A stretch of 64,000 nucleotides of DNA from Megamerina dolium (taxonomy: Eukaryota > Arthropoda > Insecta > Diptera > Megamerinidae), in contig OY978526.1 in the NCBI GenBank assembly GCA_963854835.1, forward strand, positions 72,760,418 through 72,824,417, given 5' to 3'. This document shows, piece after piece, positions 51,829 to 60,010 of the stretch. The notes beneath the pieces were generated by a model, which was given only the letters and a program-made list of their open reading frames with translations, was not told the origin of the DNA and did not search any database. The stretch's first letter is position 1. Every line of letters starts with the position of its first letter. Made by a program: the position numbers and the translations under genes.

Positions 51829-54171
51829 ATGAAGATGATGAGCAGAGAGTTGTTGTTGCTGTTGTTGATGATGAATTTGAGATAATATTGGTTGTTGATG
51901 ATGATGATGATGCAACTGTTGCTGCTGTTGATGATGATTTGGCGGTGTCAATTGAATTTGTGTCATATGCGGATCATGCGTAAGTGAGTGTGACGGATGA
52001 TAGGAATCCTTCAATGGTGGCAAATCGGTAACAGAAGTCAATGTATAATAGCTAATACCCGAATGATGATCATCCAAACATTCATCCTTTAGAGTATCCT
52101 GTATAACTTCATCGATACTGGTGGGAGTATGTGTCACCGTTGAGGCACTATGATGTTGCAGGTGTTCGTGTGGATTCACACTGCCATATGAGGAGTATAG
52201 AGTAAAATTATTACGCATATTGTCGTCAAATTGATGTGCCGCCTGCAGATTGTAATGCAATGGAACGTGTTGTTGCTGTTGCAAATGTGACAAATGTGTG
52301 GGCAAAAGAAAATGTTGCTGATGCAATGTAATAAAATCGGATTTTTCTTCCTTTGGTTGTAATTGCTGATGCTGGTGATGATGATGAAGATTTTCGTGCG
52401 ATTGTTGCTGCTGCTGCTGCTGCTGCTGCTGTTGTTGTTGATGATTTAATGATAAATCATAGGCACAACTATTGTATGATGCCAGCCAATGTGCTTGTTC
52501 TTGTTGCTGCTGTTGTTGCTGCTGAAGCTGTTGATGATGTTGATGATGATGCTGATGCTGATGGTGGAGGTGGTGGTGGTGTGTTAATCCAGCAACAGCC
52601 AAATTCAAATTTGGATCCGTATTGCTACTGAGTATATGCTGTGGCACAAGCAAATTGTGATGTTGCTCGTTGGCGGCGTCGTCGTCGTCGTCGTCGTCGT
52701 TGTTATTGCTGGTCAATTGTTGACTATAACGTAAATATGCCTCATTCGATGATGATGATGGTCTTGTAGATGACTGCTTTTGTTCTTGATCCTCCGAATG
52801 CTCTTGGGAATATAACAATAATGGCGATTGTGCTTCAGCAGTTGTTTCCACCGAATGCGATTGATTGCTGAAATTTGCAATTATAACCGAATTATTGAGA
52901 CCACGATAATTGCTGGGTAAAAAATCGTTTGTCAATTGTTGTTGTTGTTGTTGTTGTTGTTCTTGTTCACTATTTAATTGTTGTTCATAATTTTTGGCAA
53001 CACTTATTGTTTCACAATTTCTATTATTATTTTGATTGGCAATATTATTATTATTACTATTAGAATTGTTGATCACTGATATTGTTGCAACCGTTGGCGT
53101 TAATGATATTGATGATGATGGTGATGATGATGATGTAATAACCGGCACTGTTGTTTGTGTATGATTTGTCGTTATCACATTGCTACGATTGGACTTATCA
53201 AAATGTTTCAAATTTTTATCGCATTTGTCTACTAAACTGACGTCATCGATGCGCTCTTGTTCAACTACTACTGCTGTATCTTCACTTTGCTCTATCTTGA
53301 TGTCGGTTCGTGCCGTTTTTGGTGTCGTCACTAGCGCCGTCGTCGTTGTTCGTAACACCGTTTGGTTTGATTGTTCGCTGACAACTGATATGAGCTGTGG
53401 TGTCGCGATCCCTAAAGACGATTCGATCGTTGTCGTAGTAGCGGTCGTGTTCGTGGTCGTCGTATTCGTGTACAATGACGATGAAATGGTCGTTGCCTGA
53501 TGTGCTATTGTTTGATCGTTGTTGTATCGTGTTGAGTTTATTGCCTGCGTGAGTGCAGTTTGTTGTGTGGCAGATGATGCTGTCGATGGTAACGATGGTG
53601 ACGATCTTGGTGGTGTATTTGCTTCTGTTGTCTTCTCTTTCATATGTAACAATGTTGTTGTTGTTGTTGTTCTTGCTTGTATTGTGCTCAGTAAATTCAC
53701 ACTCGCTGGTTGGTCGTTACGACTAACATCCTGTTGATGTTTCTCTTTCTCTGCCACAGATGCCATTAGACCGTGAAGTCCATACGAAGATCCTGAAGCA
53801 TCTTTTTCATTTACTCTTACCGCATCCAATTGTTCAGCAATTGGTTTGTATAACCTTTCAGTTGTGGCTGTCACTGTACTTTGTCCTTTATAATTGCTAT
53901 TACTATTACTGTTACTATTACTATTATTATTATTGTGTTGATTCGATTTGTTCGCCGAATTCGAATTTGCCAATTTGGAATTGACAATGGCTTTGGTAAT
54001 TTTCATTTTTGCCGCATTCGTTAGTAGATTTGTTGTTGTAGCTCCTACTGCTACTGCTGTCGCTTTTGTGCGTACTCTATCCTTGTCCTTTCCCTTAGAT
54101 GTAGTACGTGAACCAATCGTTGCTGTCGATGTTTTCGTATTTCTTGAAGGATATTTCATTTTTTTCAACAT
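22177..54171 (-). CDS. srp: GATA transcription factor Serpent, whole coding span (two isoforms)
   Basis: Zinc-finger DNA-binding activator of the GATA family. In Drosophila, Serpent acts in the nucleus to specify blood cells, fat body and endoderm. Seven coding positions are used, two of them alternative, and joining them gives an open frame of 1722 aa (exon 4A form) or 1702 aa (exon 4B form). In the long form the N-finger cysteines are near residues 1108, 1111, 1129 and 1132, and the C-finger cysteines near 1162, 1165, 1183 and 1186. Both have the GATA spacing C-x2-C-x17-C-x2-C. A basic tail (TRKRKPKG) follows the C-finger. About 1100 low-complexity residues precede the fingers and about 500 Gln/His/Asn-rich residues follow them. 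From memory the Drosophila protein is near 1260 aa, so this one is longer, mainly through homopolymers. The family is certain from the fingers. The choice of Serpent over Pannier, Grain, GATAd or GATAe rests on size and on the N-finger/no-finger exon pair known for srp. Confidence 0.86.
23781..23919 (-). CDS. srp: srp exon 6: basic tail after the C-finger
   Basis: 46 codons plus one base, with acceptor TCTTACAG and donor AATG then GTGAGT. It reads [17 protein letters not shown] followed by an Asn run. The basic cluster directly after a GATA C-finger is standard for the family, contacts the minor groove and usually serves in nuclear localisation. Phase 1 at the end matches exon 7. Confidence 0.88.
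23920..25700 (-). other. srp intron 5
   Basis: 1.8-kb intron between the C-finger exon and the basic-tail exon. It is AT-rich. Near 24640-24800 it holds TTAACTAATGGTTAAC-type repeats related to those at 63 kb. No other feature seen. Confidence 0.7.
25701..25865 (-). CDS. srp: srp exon 5: C-terminal GATA zinc finger
   Basis: Exactly 55 codons in phase 0, with acceptor TTATTTTACAG and donor CAG then GTAAGA. It encodes SASRRAGL, then CSNC, 17 residues and CNAC, then [21 protein letters not shown]. This is the main DNA-binding finger, which recognises WGATAR, with all four zinc-binding cysteines present. It is shared by both isoforms. Confidence 0.93.
26253..26365 (-). CDS. srp: srp exon 4B: alternative fingerless exon
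   Basis: 113 nt: two bases, then 37 codons reading [20 protein letters not shown] and on to SSSRRL. The acceptor is ATTATTGCAG and the donor is AGATTG then GTAGGT. It starts and ends in the same phases as exon 4A, and both exons end in Arg-Arg-Leu before SASRRAGL of exon 5. It has no cysteine, so this isoform keeps only the C-finger. This matches the SrpC/SrpNC pair described in Drosophila. Codon-level openness, splice sites and phase all support it although it is short. Confidence 0.86.
26943..27115 (-). CDS. srp: srp exon 4A: N-terminal GATA zinc finger
   Basis: 173 nt: two bases finish the split codon, then 57 codons. It contains a complete GATA finger, with CVNC at one end and CNAC at the other, 17 residues apart, plus [11 protein letters not shown] and [14 protein letters not shown]. 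In GATA factors the N-finger modulates binding at palindromic GATA sites and contacts FOG-type cofactors (U-shaped in flies). The donor is AGATTG then GTAACT. The acceptor (AATTTTGAAG) has a poor pyrimidine tract. It is mutually exclusive with exon 4B on frame grounds. Confidence 0.9.
27450..28450. repeat. loose repeats with the ACATGTTGCAATG motif
   Basis: The phrase AGATACATGTTGCAATG, often followed by AATAAAACTGAGTACC.ATGCTTTCAC, recurs near 27527, 27910, 28058, 28193 and 28402 with much divergence. Spacing is irregular (roughly 130-385 bp). It lies in srp intron 3. Confidence 0.5.
29520..30275 (+). repeat. degenerate tandem array, about 62 bp period
   Basis: The unit GAGCTGAAATCTCCTAAAAAT followed by TTATGATGATTTTCAAAAT recurs at about 29614, 29678, 29793, 29863, 29924, 29985, 30047, 30111, 30173 and 30237. 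Most spacings are 60-70 bp. Non-coding, within srp intron 3. Confidence 0.72.
31788..31998 (-). CDS. srp: srp exon 3: [13 protein letters not shown] exon
   Basis: 70 codons plus one base. It is separated from exon 2 by a 79-nt intron with a good acceptor (CTCCTTTTCGCAG) and ends at the donor GTGAGT. It begins [13 protein letters not shown], continuing RAH from exon 2, and closes with an alanine stretch. Its last base (A) completes a codon with either alternative fourth exon, giving Thr with 4A and Met with 4B. It is too low in complexity at its end to assign a function. Confidence 0.85.
32078..32564 (-). CDS. srp: srp exon 2: Ala/Gly/Ser-rich linker
   Basis: 162 codons plus one base. The acceptor is TATTCTAG and the donor is CAC then GTAAGT. 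It joins exon 1 through a split Ser codon to read [15 protein letters not shown]. It encodes a Thr/Pro patch, poly-Ala, poly-Gly ([11 protein letters not shown]) and a less repetitive end, [16 protein letters not shown] to [11 protein letters not shown]. The phase agrees with both neighbours. The plus-strand frames over it are antisense shadows of the Ala/Gly codons. Confidence 0.86.
35027..35064 (+). repeat. (AAAT)n microsatellite
   Basis: Repeated AAATAAATAAAT units interrupted once by GTCAAC. Confidence 0.85.
35440..36600 (+). repeat. satellite-like tandem array, about 153 bp unit (array 1)
   Basis: The anchor AAGTTATCAAGCTGAAACTTGG recurs at about 35449, 35602, 35756, 35911, 36063, 36212, 36371 and 36522, a spacing of 149-159. 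Each unit also carries CTACCTCCCATACAAAAGTA, TTGTTGAATGTGTATTTTCA and ATCGGATAAAA. About seven units, diverged, in srp intron 1. Confidence 0.82.
37303..37327 (+). repeat. (CAG)n microsatellite
   Basis: Eight CAG units followed by CAACAA, inside srp intron 1. Confidence 0.9.
37575..37601 (+). repeat. (CA)n microsatellite
   Basis: About thirteen CA units. A second (CA)n run lies at about 37926-37946. Confidence 0.9.
38690..39420 (+). repeat. tandem array, about 155 bp unit (second family)
   Basis: The anchor GTGACTTTGTATGGGAG followed by TGAAATAGTGGGCATGGTA recurs near 38836, 38991, 39148 and 39300. Units also share AACTTTTACTTATTAGAATAT and CACCAAA. It is related to the minus-strand array at 19.6-20.2 kb and distinct from the 153-bp family apart from a shared CCCATACAAA-type phrase. 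Confidence 0.65.
39655..39955 (+). mobile_element. tRNA-derived SINE copy in srp intron 1
   Basis: Worn head (ATCTGTAGGCCGTG, then TTCAATACCCGGC), then the family body: CGGCAAGCAATTGGCAATTC, CTTCTAAAAGAACTCTGTGA, CCCTTCTAATACTGTC and GGGCCTA..GTAAGTGCCAC. A short internal block around the TCAGAAAAAGTGATGTC motif is deleted. It lies antisense to srp. Confidence 0.8.
39960..41215. other. AT-rich intron DNA
   Basis: No coding signal. Contains a poly-T tract at about 40708-40732 and other homopolymer runs. Confidence 0.5.
41220..41925 (+). repeat. satellite-like tandem array, about 153 bp unit (array 2)
   Basis: Anchors like GCTATCGACTT and GATATGGAGCTGAAACTTGG occur at about 41290, 41444, 41597, 41750 and 41903, spaced 153-154 bp. 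Each unit carries CTAGCTCCCATACAAAAATA and TGTGAAAATTGTCGAAATC. Same family as array 1 but with locus-specific changes. Alternate units resemble each other, hinting at a two-unit (306 bp) higher-order period. Confidence 0.8.
42855..42905 (-). mobile_element. SINE fragment
   Basis: The minus strand reads GAGACAAAGCTCAGAAAAAC followed by TGTTGTCATGAG, matching an internal block of the SINE. Only about 45 bp survive. Confidence 0.5.
42930..43140. repeat. TTAACTAATGGTTAAC-type repeats
   Basis: Contains ACCATTAGTTAACCAA twice and related phrases. Related to the arrays at 63 kb and 24.7 kb. Confidence 0.45.
43258..43563 (-). pseudogene. unrecognised 101-codon frame, possible captured gene fragment
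   Basis: An open frame of unusually mixed composition in otherwise AT-rich intron DNA. It starts [20 protein letters not shown] and contains [13 protein letters not shown]. The hydrophobic stretch [18 protein letters not shown] followed by a YGRQ..G phrase faintly recalls an MFSD6-like transporter, but this is memory-based and weak. No splice context or start evidence. It could equally be an old transposon frame. Confidence 0.2.
44225..44261 (+). repeat. (CAG)n microsatellite
   Basis: About twelve CAG-type units with one CGG. The poly-Ala frame over it is only a translation of the repeat. Confidence 0.9.
45735..45845 (+). pseudogene. RTE reverse transcriptase relic (plus strand)
   Basis: Reads [16 protein letters not shown], then after a gap LYNSLIIP. 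This matches [15 protein letters not shown] and LYKSLIMP of the intact element at 1-2079. The sequence between is deleted, so it is a short internally deleted fragment. Confidence 0.75.
46150..46285 (-). pseudogene. RTE-type C-terminal relic (minus strand)
   Basis: The minus strand reads [20 protein letters not shown], matching the pattern NWRQLAKNRDGWRSML that ends the RTE protein at the window start. It sits about 0.3 kb from the plus-strand relic in opposite orientation, so the two come from separate insertions or a rearrangement. Confidence 0.65.
46290..48780. other. intron DNA, no supported gene
   Basis: A less AT-rich stretch (46.3-47.0 kb) without recognisable frames, then AT-rich DNA with A-runs. 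Nothing assigned. Confidence 0.45.
48066..48093 (+). repeat. (ATT)n microsatellite
   Basis: About nine ATT units in srp intron 1. Confidence 0.9.
48820..49770 (+). repeat. satellite-like tandem array, diverged relative of the 153-bp family (array 3)
   Basis: Anchors resembling GCTATCGAGCTGACACTCG recur at about 48829, 48968, 49123, 49260, 49391, 49542 and 49685, spaced 131-155. Units also carry TTTTCGAAAGTGTTTTTTCAG and TAATCGGAT. More eroded than arrays 1 and 2. Confidence 0.65.
51587..54171 (-). CDS. srp: srp exon 1: long low-complexity N-terminal region
   Basis: First coding exon, 861 codons plus two bases, ending at a canonical donor (CCAAG then GTAAGC). It is rich in Ser/Thr/Asn and carries runs of Gln, His and Asp, the latter from a GTC repeat near 52680. 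The least repetitive block, about residues 684-721 ([17 protein letters not shown], then [13 protein letters not shown]), is acidic and hydrophobic and is the best candidate for an activation or cofactor segment. A SUMO-type IKIE sits near residue 291. The ATG at 54171 has a weak context. The next in-frame ATG, at codon 5, has A at -3 and A-rich flanks, so it may be the real start, which would cost only four residues. A short out-of-frame upstream ATG overlaps this start. The long plus-strand frames inside are shadows of the repeats. Confidence 0.84.
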
Positions 54172-54398
54172 GCATTTGTACCTACCTATATTTCTATAGT
54201 ATAAAAATATTTTTCAATTTATTCTTAATCTCACAATTGTAGGTACAAAGGTACATACATATATGTATGAGAATATATGTATGTTTGTATGTATTTATTG
54301 TAAAAAAAAATAATAATATTTCCACTATTCCACAATAAGAACGAAACCAAAAAAAAAAAACCCCAAAAAAATTAGCACACTCTATCCGTAGCACTTAC

Positions 54399-54431
54399 GT
54401 CGAGGCGTCCAGTTCGCGTTTTTTATTGAAA
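54399..54431 (-). other. candidate non-coding 5' exon of srp
   Basis: A perfect donor (GAC then GTAAGT) sits 33 nt after a strong acceptor-like sequence (TTTTTTGTGTAACAG), and an acceptor-like TATACTATAG lies at about 54194, just before the start codon. This suggests a 5' UTR intron of about 205 nt and an even more distal first exon. There is no coding signal here, so only splice-site quality supports it. Confidence 0.35.
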
Positions 54432-54439
54432 CTGTTACA

Positions 54440-55210
54440 CAAAAAATCTTAACAAAATGTTTATTCATGGGGGAAAATCTTCTATATTATATTGATATTA
54501 TTCCTATTTCATTGTATTATATTCTTAATACGAGTGCATATGCAAATGTATATGTATATCCATTAGGGTGGGATAATTTTTAAGGAAAATTAAAAACGTC
54601 CAAGTACTCTAACTACGAGAGTGAGCTAAAAATTTGTCGAACAAACCAAAAAATCAAAGAAATTTTTGTTTCAAATTTATTTTCATTTCTCTAAATAGTC
54701 TCCTATACTTCGCCTATAGTATACCTCATAACTTCCAGCCCTTTTCAAATAGTACTTGGCAGAAAATCTGTAAAAAAAAAAAATTGCTTACGAAAATGAT
54801 GGCAAGCACTTTTCATGAAAATCTCTGCTCTGCAAGTGCAATTTTCAGTTTAAGAAAGAAGAAAAGGTCGGTTGGGTTTAGATTTGACAAGTAAGGATGG
54901 CGAACAAGCAGTTCAAAACTCAATTCGTCGATTTTTGCTATGGCAATCGCTAGGGTGAAACAAAAACGAGAATTTTTCCGCAATTTCTACCTCCAGCTTG
55001 TAAAGTAATGATGCATTTAATGCTTCAGTAATGAGGTTTTTCCGGTTTAAGAATATACCTGCAATTATTTTTTCATCAAAAACATCGGAAGTCAAAATTC
55101 ATTTCAGATTCTATGCATATGCATATGTCTCAAAGCAATTTTCAGAAATATGTATTATTTTCCATACAGAAATGACTATAATTCGCATTTGTAAGCACTT
55201 AAAAGTCCCG
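54440..55210. other. srp upstream flank
   Basis: No clear TATA or initiator was settled. AT-rich sequence with short frames. A distal srp promoter would have to lie here or further right. Confidence 0.4.
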
Positions 55211-55214
55211 TAGT

Positions 55215-55292
55215 GTGTTTGGCCGAGTTTCTCTTCCAGTACTGTTTGCAGACAGGTGGGTACCATTAGAAATAAAAATATCTTCCATATTT
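55215..55292 (-). mobile_element. SINE fragment with internal deletion
   Basis: On the minus strand the family phrase GGTACCCACCTGTC is joined directly to CAGTACTGGAAGAGAAACTC, so about 200 bp of the body between them is missing. Confidence 0.6.
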
Positions 55293-55339
55293 TGTGGATA
55301 GCAAATACTTATTTGTCAACATATAGCCAATTAAAATTA

Positions 55340-55685
55340 ATTTTCGACCCCTTCTAAGTACATTTGCTCAAGAAACCAAGGGTGAAAAATCAAAAAATCA
55401 AATTTAACCCCCGAACTATGACAAATAAGTGTTGATTTTTATACAGAAATAATCAAAATAAAATGTTGAATTTATTGCAATATTTATTTTTCAAAATATT
55501 AGCGATCAAACTTAATTTTAGACCCATTCTAAGTACATTTGCTTGTGTAACCATGGGTGAAAAATCAGCAAACATTTTGACTTCCTCACAAAAAAATATT
55601 TAAAAGAAATGTTTTTATATTGTATATTAATTTTAAACCCATTCTACGTAGATTTGCCGAAGACACCATGGGTCTAAAATCAATT
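55340..55685 (+). repeat. three-copy degenerate repeat
   Basis: The unit ACCCATTCTAAGTACATTTG, then CCATGGGTGAAAAATCA, occurs at about 55348, 55520 and 55634. Spacings are unequal (about 170 and 115 bp). Confidence 0.6.
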
Positions 55686-56149
55686 TTTAATAAATAAATA
55701 TTGCTTTCTATACAAAAATAATTAAAATCAGTTTTTTGTTCAAAAACAATATATTAAAGCAAATTTCAAATCCATGATTGCTTGGCAAAAATCTTTAGAA
55801 TCATCGGCAGAGTTTTATTTTGCATTACGCTTCGTTAGATTTTGTTTTCGCCATACTAATATGACCCATCCTAATGTACATATACATATTCTCATATTGA
55901 TAAGAAGCATTATGTATTTGGTGTGTATGTTAATATTGTTTCATCATAATTTTAAAAGTTGATTTAAAATTAAATCAAACAACAGCAGCAACAAGATGAA
56001 CATTTTCCATCTTTATTAAAATATTTACATATATATATTTATATATATTTAATACATACGAGCACTTATCAATAATTCATACAAGTATATACATTCATTT
56101 ATACCGTATAGTTCATAAATACCGTATTGCTATGTACGTATGTACGTAT

Positions 56150-56350
56150 GTACAATGGTCCTGCACTAGTTGCTACTCTCTGTCTCTCACATATACAAAA
56201 CCATCATCACTCTCTCTACATCATTGACACAGTCACTCTCATCTCGCTCAAGCAGTCGACATTTGTTGCTTTTTTTCTGCTCATTTGTTCGTTCAATAGT
56301 TTCACCTCGTTCAATTGTAAAATTCACCACACAGTCGATCCATCATAGTC
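56150..56350 (-). promoter_or_regulatory. GAGA-rich segment, candidate promoter-proximal or enhancer DNA
   Basis: On the minus strand there are several GAGAG/GAGCGAGA motifs (GAGCGAGATGAGAGTGACTG and GAGAGAGTGATG) within 150 bp, the kind of sequence bound by GAGA factor. It is 2 kb upstream of the srp start codon. No transcription start was identified, so this is only a suggestion. Confidence 0.2.
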
Positions 56351-57884
56351 ATGTTAGCTCTTTTTAACTACAGTGTAATACATCTAAATTTTGATTCGAA
56401 TATTCTTTCTTTGCTCATACACACACGCAGCACATAAACGAGATTTTGTTATAGAGTTCCGCCTTCTGGTGTATATTGTCGTTGTTTCGTTTTGCTATTG
56501 TTGTTGTTGTCTAGACATTTAGATTGGCACCAGTCAACAATGGCATACATTTTAATTATACGAGTATTATTTGTATGTACATATACATTGATATGTACAT
56601 ACAGAGTTTCTTGGTTTTGTTATTAAGCGAGTTTAATAACAAAAGGCCATATACATACATATGTATATTCTATTTAACAGTCGACACCATCAGAAACATT
56701 AAATAGACTTAGTTCAGCAAGTATCGAATAAGAATGTTCACATTGTTAAATACGGTTCCATAAGTAAATGAACAAATCTTCTGTCTCAAAAAAATATCCT
56801 TACAAATCATTCTATAGTCCAAATAGTCACTAGTTCTAAATAGATATGTATATAGCGATTTCGTTTAAAATCTACTAATCTTGGGTTTTCCCCCGTTTTA
56901 TTGCCTTTTGTATTCAACTGATTCAATGGAAAATTTCCTGCATATATGTACGTTAATTTTGTCTCGACTAATGCCTAGCTGCCGCCTATTGAAAAATAAA
57001 ACAGACTTTTTTGTTGTTTTTGCTTTCTCCAAGGTCATTGTTATATTACAATTTTGCTCGACGTACCAGTTACAGTCTTCTGTCTTCTGTCTTCTAAACT
57101 TCTAAATTTAAGATAATCGTGATAGTTGACTGACTGAAAGGACTTGATTTTGCCCATAGGATCGAGCCCATAGAATAATTAGTTTCATGCGTGATCTATC
57201 ATCAATTCTGAAGAATTCATGTATGCCGATATTTCATTAAAAATTTTTGCTGTCTAATAAAAATGTCATTTCATTTTCTGAAAAAACACTGAGCTAATTA
57301 TTTCTATTCTGATAGCCAGAAAGGTTGCTTTTACATGCAATCTTCATTTATCCTTGCTTGAATTGTTGTTTTTCTAAGAGAAAGAAATAAGCGTCTTGGC
57401 AAACAGTACTCAGGACCCAGAACTCGAACACAATTCACAAGATGGAGTTATAACACACTCTAAATATTAGGGGGGGGGTGTACAACAGTGGCATAGCTTA
57501 GATGGCATGAGTGGCACCCTGGGCGGTAATTGTAATAATGAAAACTGTTAAAATTAATAAAAATTCGTTACTGCACTGAAACATACTACAATATGTATAC
57601 ATATATTTTTGAATATGGGAAATTTTACTACTTTCTCTAATTTAGTAATCAAGATTGGACAAATGCGTCACCAAAGAACTCAACTGTATTCGTTGATAGA
57701 TCAGCGTGTCGCGATTCAAATTTTGAAAATCAGCTCTATTGCCTTCATGAGAACCCTTCCTAATGACTCTACATTATATTATTTATACCATGGTTAACAA
57801 ACAAAGACAATTTCGGCTGAATCGCCTAGGAATGAGCAATATCGAAAAATAACTATGTATATAAATATTGATTGTTTTTATCGT

Positions 57885-58100
57885 CCGATGATCCTTGTGA
57901 CATCACTTTTTCTGAGTTTTGTCACAAAGAAGCTTTTCCATGGCAAATTGTTACTGCCAAAGAATTGCCAATTGCTTGCGGACATGAGGGCACTGTTCAA
58001 AAGAAAAAACTCTTCGATATTAAATTTATTCTTCAGCCGGGGATTGAGCCCACGACCTATAGCTCACCTATAAGTCACCACTGAGCTACAGCACTACAAA
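57885..58100 (-). mobile_element. tRNA-derived SINE, 3'-truncated copy
   Basis: The minus strand begins GTGCTGTAGCTCAGTGGTGA, has a good B-box (GGGCTCAATCCCC), then the body phrases GCAAGCAATTGGCAATTC, TTTGCCATGGAAAAGCTTC and CTCAGAAAAAGTGATGTCAC, where it stops. Its B-box is better preserved than in the copy at 15938. Confidence 0.8.
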
Positions 58101-58199
58101 ATATGAATATGAATAAAAATAATGAATGAGACTGAAATGAATGGACCAGTTCTATAGATTCACCTCTCACACGCATTGTCTTACTTCCGTTTATATATA

Positions 58200-58622
58200 A
58201 GGTGATCCAATAAGAGCTGCCGGCATTTTTTTTAAACTTTTTTTATCTTGGCTCTTACCATGGTCTATTTTATGAATCCAATTTTCGAGCACTCTTTCGA
58301 GCATTCAATGCAAGAATCGATTGTGGTTTATCGACAAAAAAAACAATTGATTTCACATACCCCATAAAAAGTATTCCAACGGCGTCAGATCACAAGATCT
58401 TGGAGGCCAATTCACAGTTCCATTTTTGGATATGATGTTCTCATTAAAACTTTCTTACAATAAATATAATATATGGTTTGGCATGCTGTGTAACTGAATT
58501 TGTAAACGTAAGTAAATTCATTGTTTAATGAACACAAATGTCATATGAATATGACAGTTGTCAGGCGTAAGATGTCTGAGAATCCTTATTGGAAAAAGTA
58601 TCTCCTATTGGATCACTCTTTA
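58200..58622 (-). mobile_element. internally deleted Tc1/mariner-superfamily element with TIRs
   Basis: The ends are inverted repeats: GGTGATCCAATAAGAG on the left and the reverse complement, AGTGATCCAATAGGAG, on the right. Inside, the minus strand encodes NWPPRSCDLTPLEYFLWGM, the last catalytic region of an insect IS630/Tc1/mariner-type transposase, followed by LERVLENW. The rest of the transposase is gone and stops interrupt what remains. At about 420 bp it is a non-autonomous remnant. Confidence 0.8.
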
Positions 58623-59488
58623 CCTTTCATTCTGTCTTCAGCCTAAGTAATGCTGATTATTTATTATTTGAAGAATATTTGGTATATTAACATATTTTTT
58701 ATAGAGAAAAAAAAAATAAAAACCAAAAATTATATAGGAAAAGAAAATATTATATAGAAAAATAAAAAACTTATTCAGTACTAAAATGGCGGCAATGGAA
58801 CATCAAGAAAACGAAGAAAATCAAGAATTGTACATGCGTAGGTACCTGAGTAGGTGCGTAGGCTTTAATTTTCACTTTCATCTATACTAAATAGCCTTGA
58901 AGTGGGTTTTCTTCAAAATAAAAACAAACAGGCAATTTTGTTTAAAGAACATTTGAGAACATTTATGGCTGAAGGTATATAAATAGTAGTAATAGCCAAT
59001 ATGTACAATAATAGTGACTGGCCACAACGGTAAGAGCGGCACGCGTTGAGTATATGTGTATTGAAGTGTTTTTTCTATTGTTGTTTTTTAAGGTCTGTCG
59101 GCACCAATGCATGGACATCTAATTGTGTTCTATGACCAACGATAAAAAAGTTGTCGCATTCATATTGACATAATAGATGAGTAAATATAAACACATAAGG
59201 AATATAGTCGCTCAAATTAGAAATGTGACAGTATAAATATTTGCCAAGCAAAAAATACATTTCTTGCATAACACTTTCTTCATACAACCAGTAAAAAATG
59301 TCAAATTGTCAATTATGAATAAATTTGTATAAATTTTATTAAATCGTGATATTTTCAGCGATTTATTACAGGTGGTAGCACATTCACAATAACAACAACA
59401 CACTCATACAGAGAAATTGGTCGTCATATTTCGTCCCTAACCTTAAAAAAATTATGAACGTTTCATAAAAATACCCAAAATCGCTATT

Positions 59489-59640
59489 AGATGGATACAG
59501 TGGCGCAGCCAGGATGAGAGATGCAAAAGATGTATAAAAAAAAAACAAAAATTATTTTTCCCTTTTAACAAGTCCATCGGCCATGGGGGATCTATTCCCC
59601 TGATTTCCTCCCCTGGATGGATAAAATATGTAACCGACCC
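59489..59640. mobile_element. small repeat shared with 62.6 kb, MITE-like
   Basis: Contains CAGTGGCGCAGCCAGGATGA and AACAAGTCCATCGGCCATGG. The second phrase recurs at about 62622 (AACAAGTCCATCGGCCAAGA), which is followed by CCCCCTGGCTATGCCGG, the inverse of the first phrase. Two copies of one short element, each incomplete. Confidence 0.5.
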
Positions 59641-60010
59641 CATTAAGTTTTTGTCTTTAATATTATTTCTGAAACCTATTTATCCCTTAGAGCATCTCAA
59701 GTTTACGTTTTTATCAGATTCGCTCCCACCGTTCTCAGAGTTCCCCAAAAAGGGTAAAATAAATTAACGAACTCCATTAATTTTTTACTAAAATAATCAG
59801 AATTTTCTATGAAGACTGCCCTCCACCCCCGAATAATTTGTTCTTTTCAACATGTTTTCTAATTATACACTCTATTTGCATTCCACCATTTCCAAAGTGC
59901 CCATAGCAGGATAAAATATATTTCCGAACTCTATTAATATTTTGCTAAAATATACAAAATTTTCCAAAGAGGAGTAAAATGAATTGCTGACTCGTATTAA
60001 TATGCTCTCT
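59615..60010 (+). repeat. degenerate repeats, AGGATAAAATA..CGAACTCCATTAAT
   Basis: The phrase GGATAAAATATATTTCCGAA followed by CTCTATTAATATTTT occurs at about 59621, 59753, 59910 and 59974 with divergence and uneven spacing. Confidence 0.5.

Noticed and set aside
51705..53984. Several plus-strand frames of 72-106 codons opposite srp exon 1
   Set aside because: Antisense shadows of poly-Gln, poly-His and poly-Thr codons (poly-Val, poly-Asp, poly-Ala); the minus-strand frame is continuous through 860 codons.
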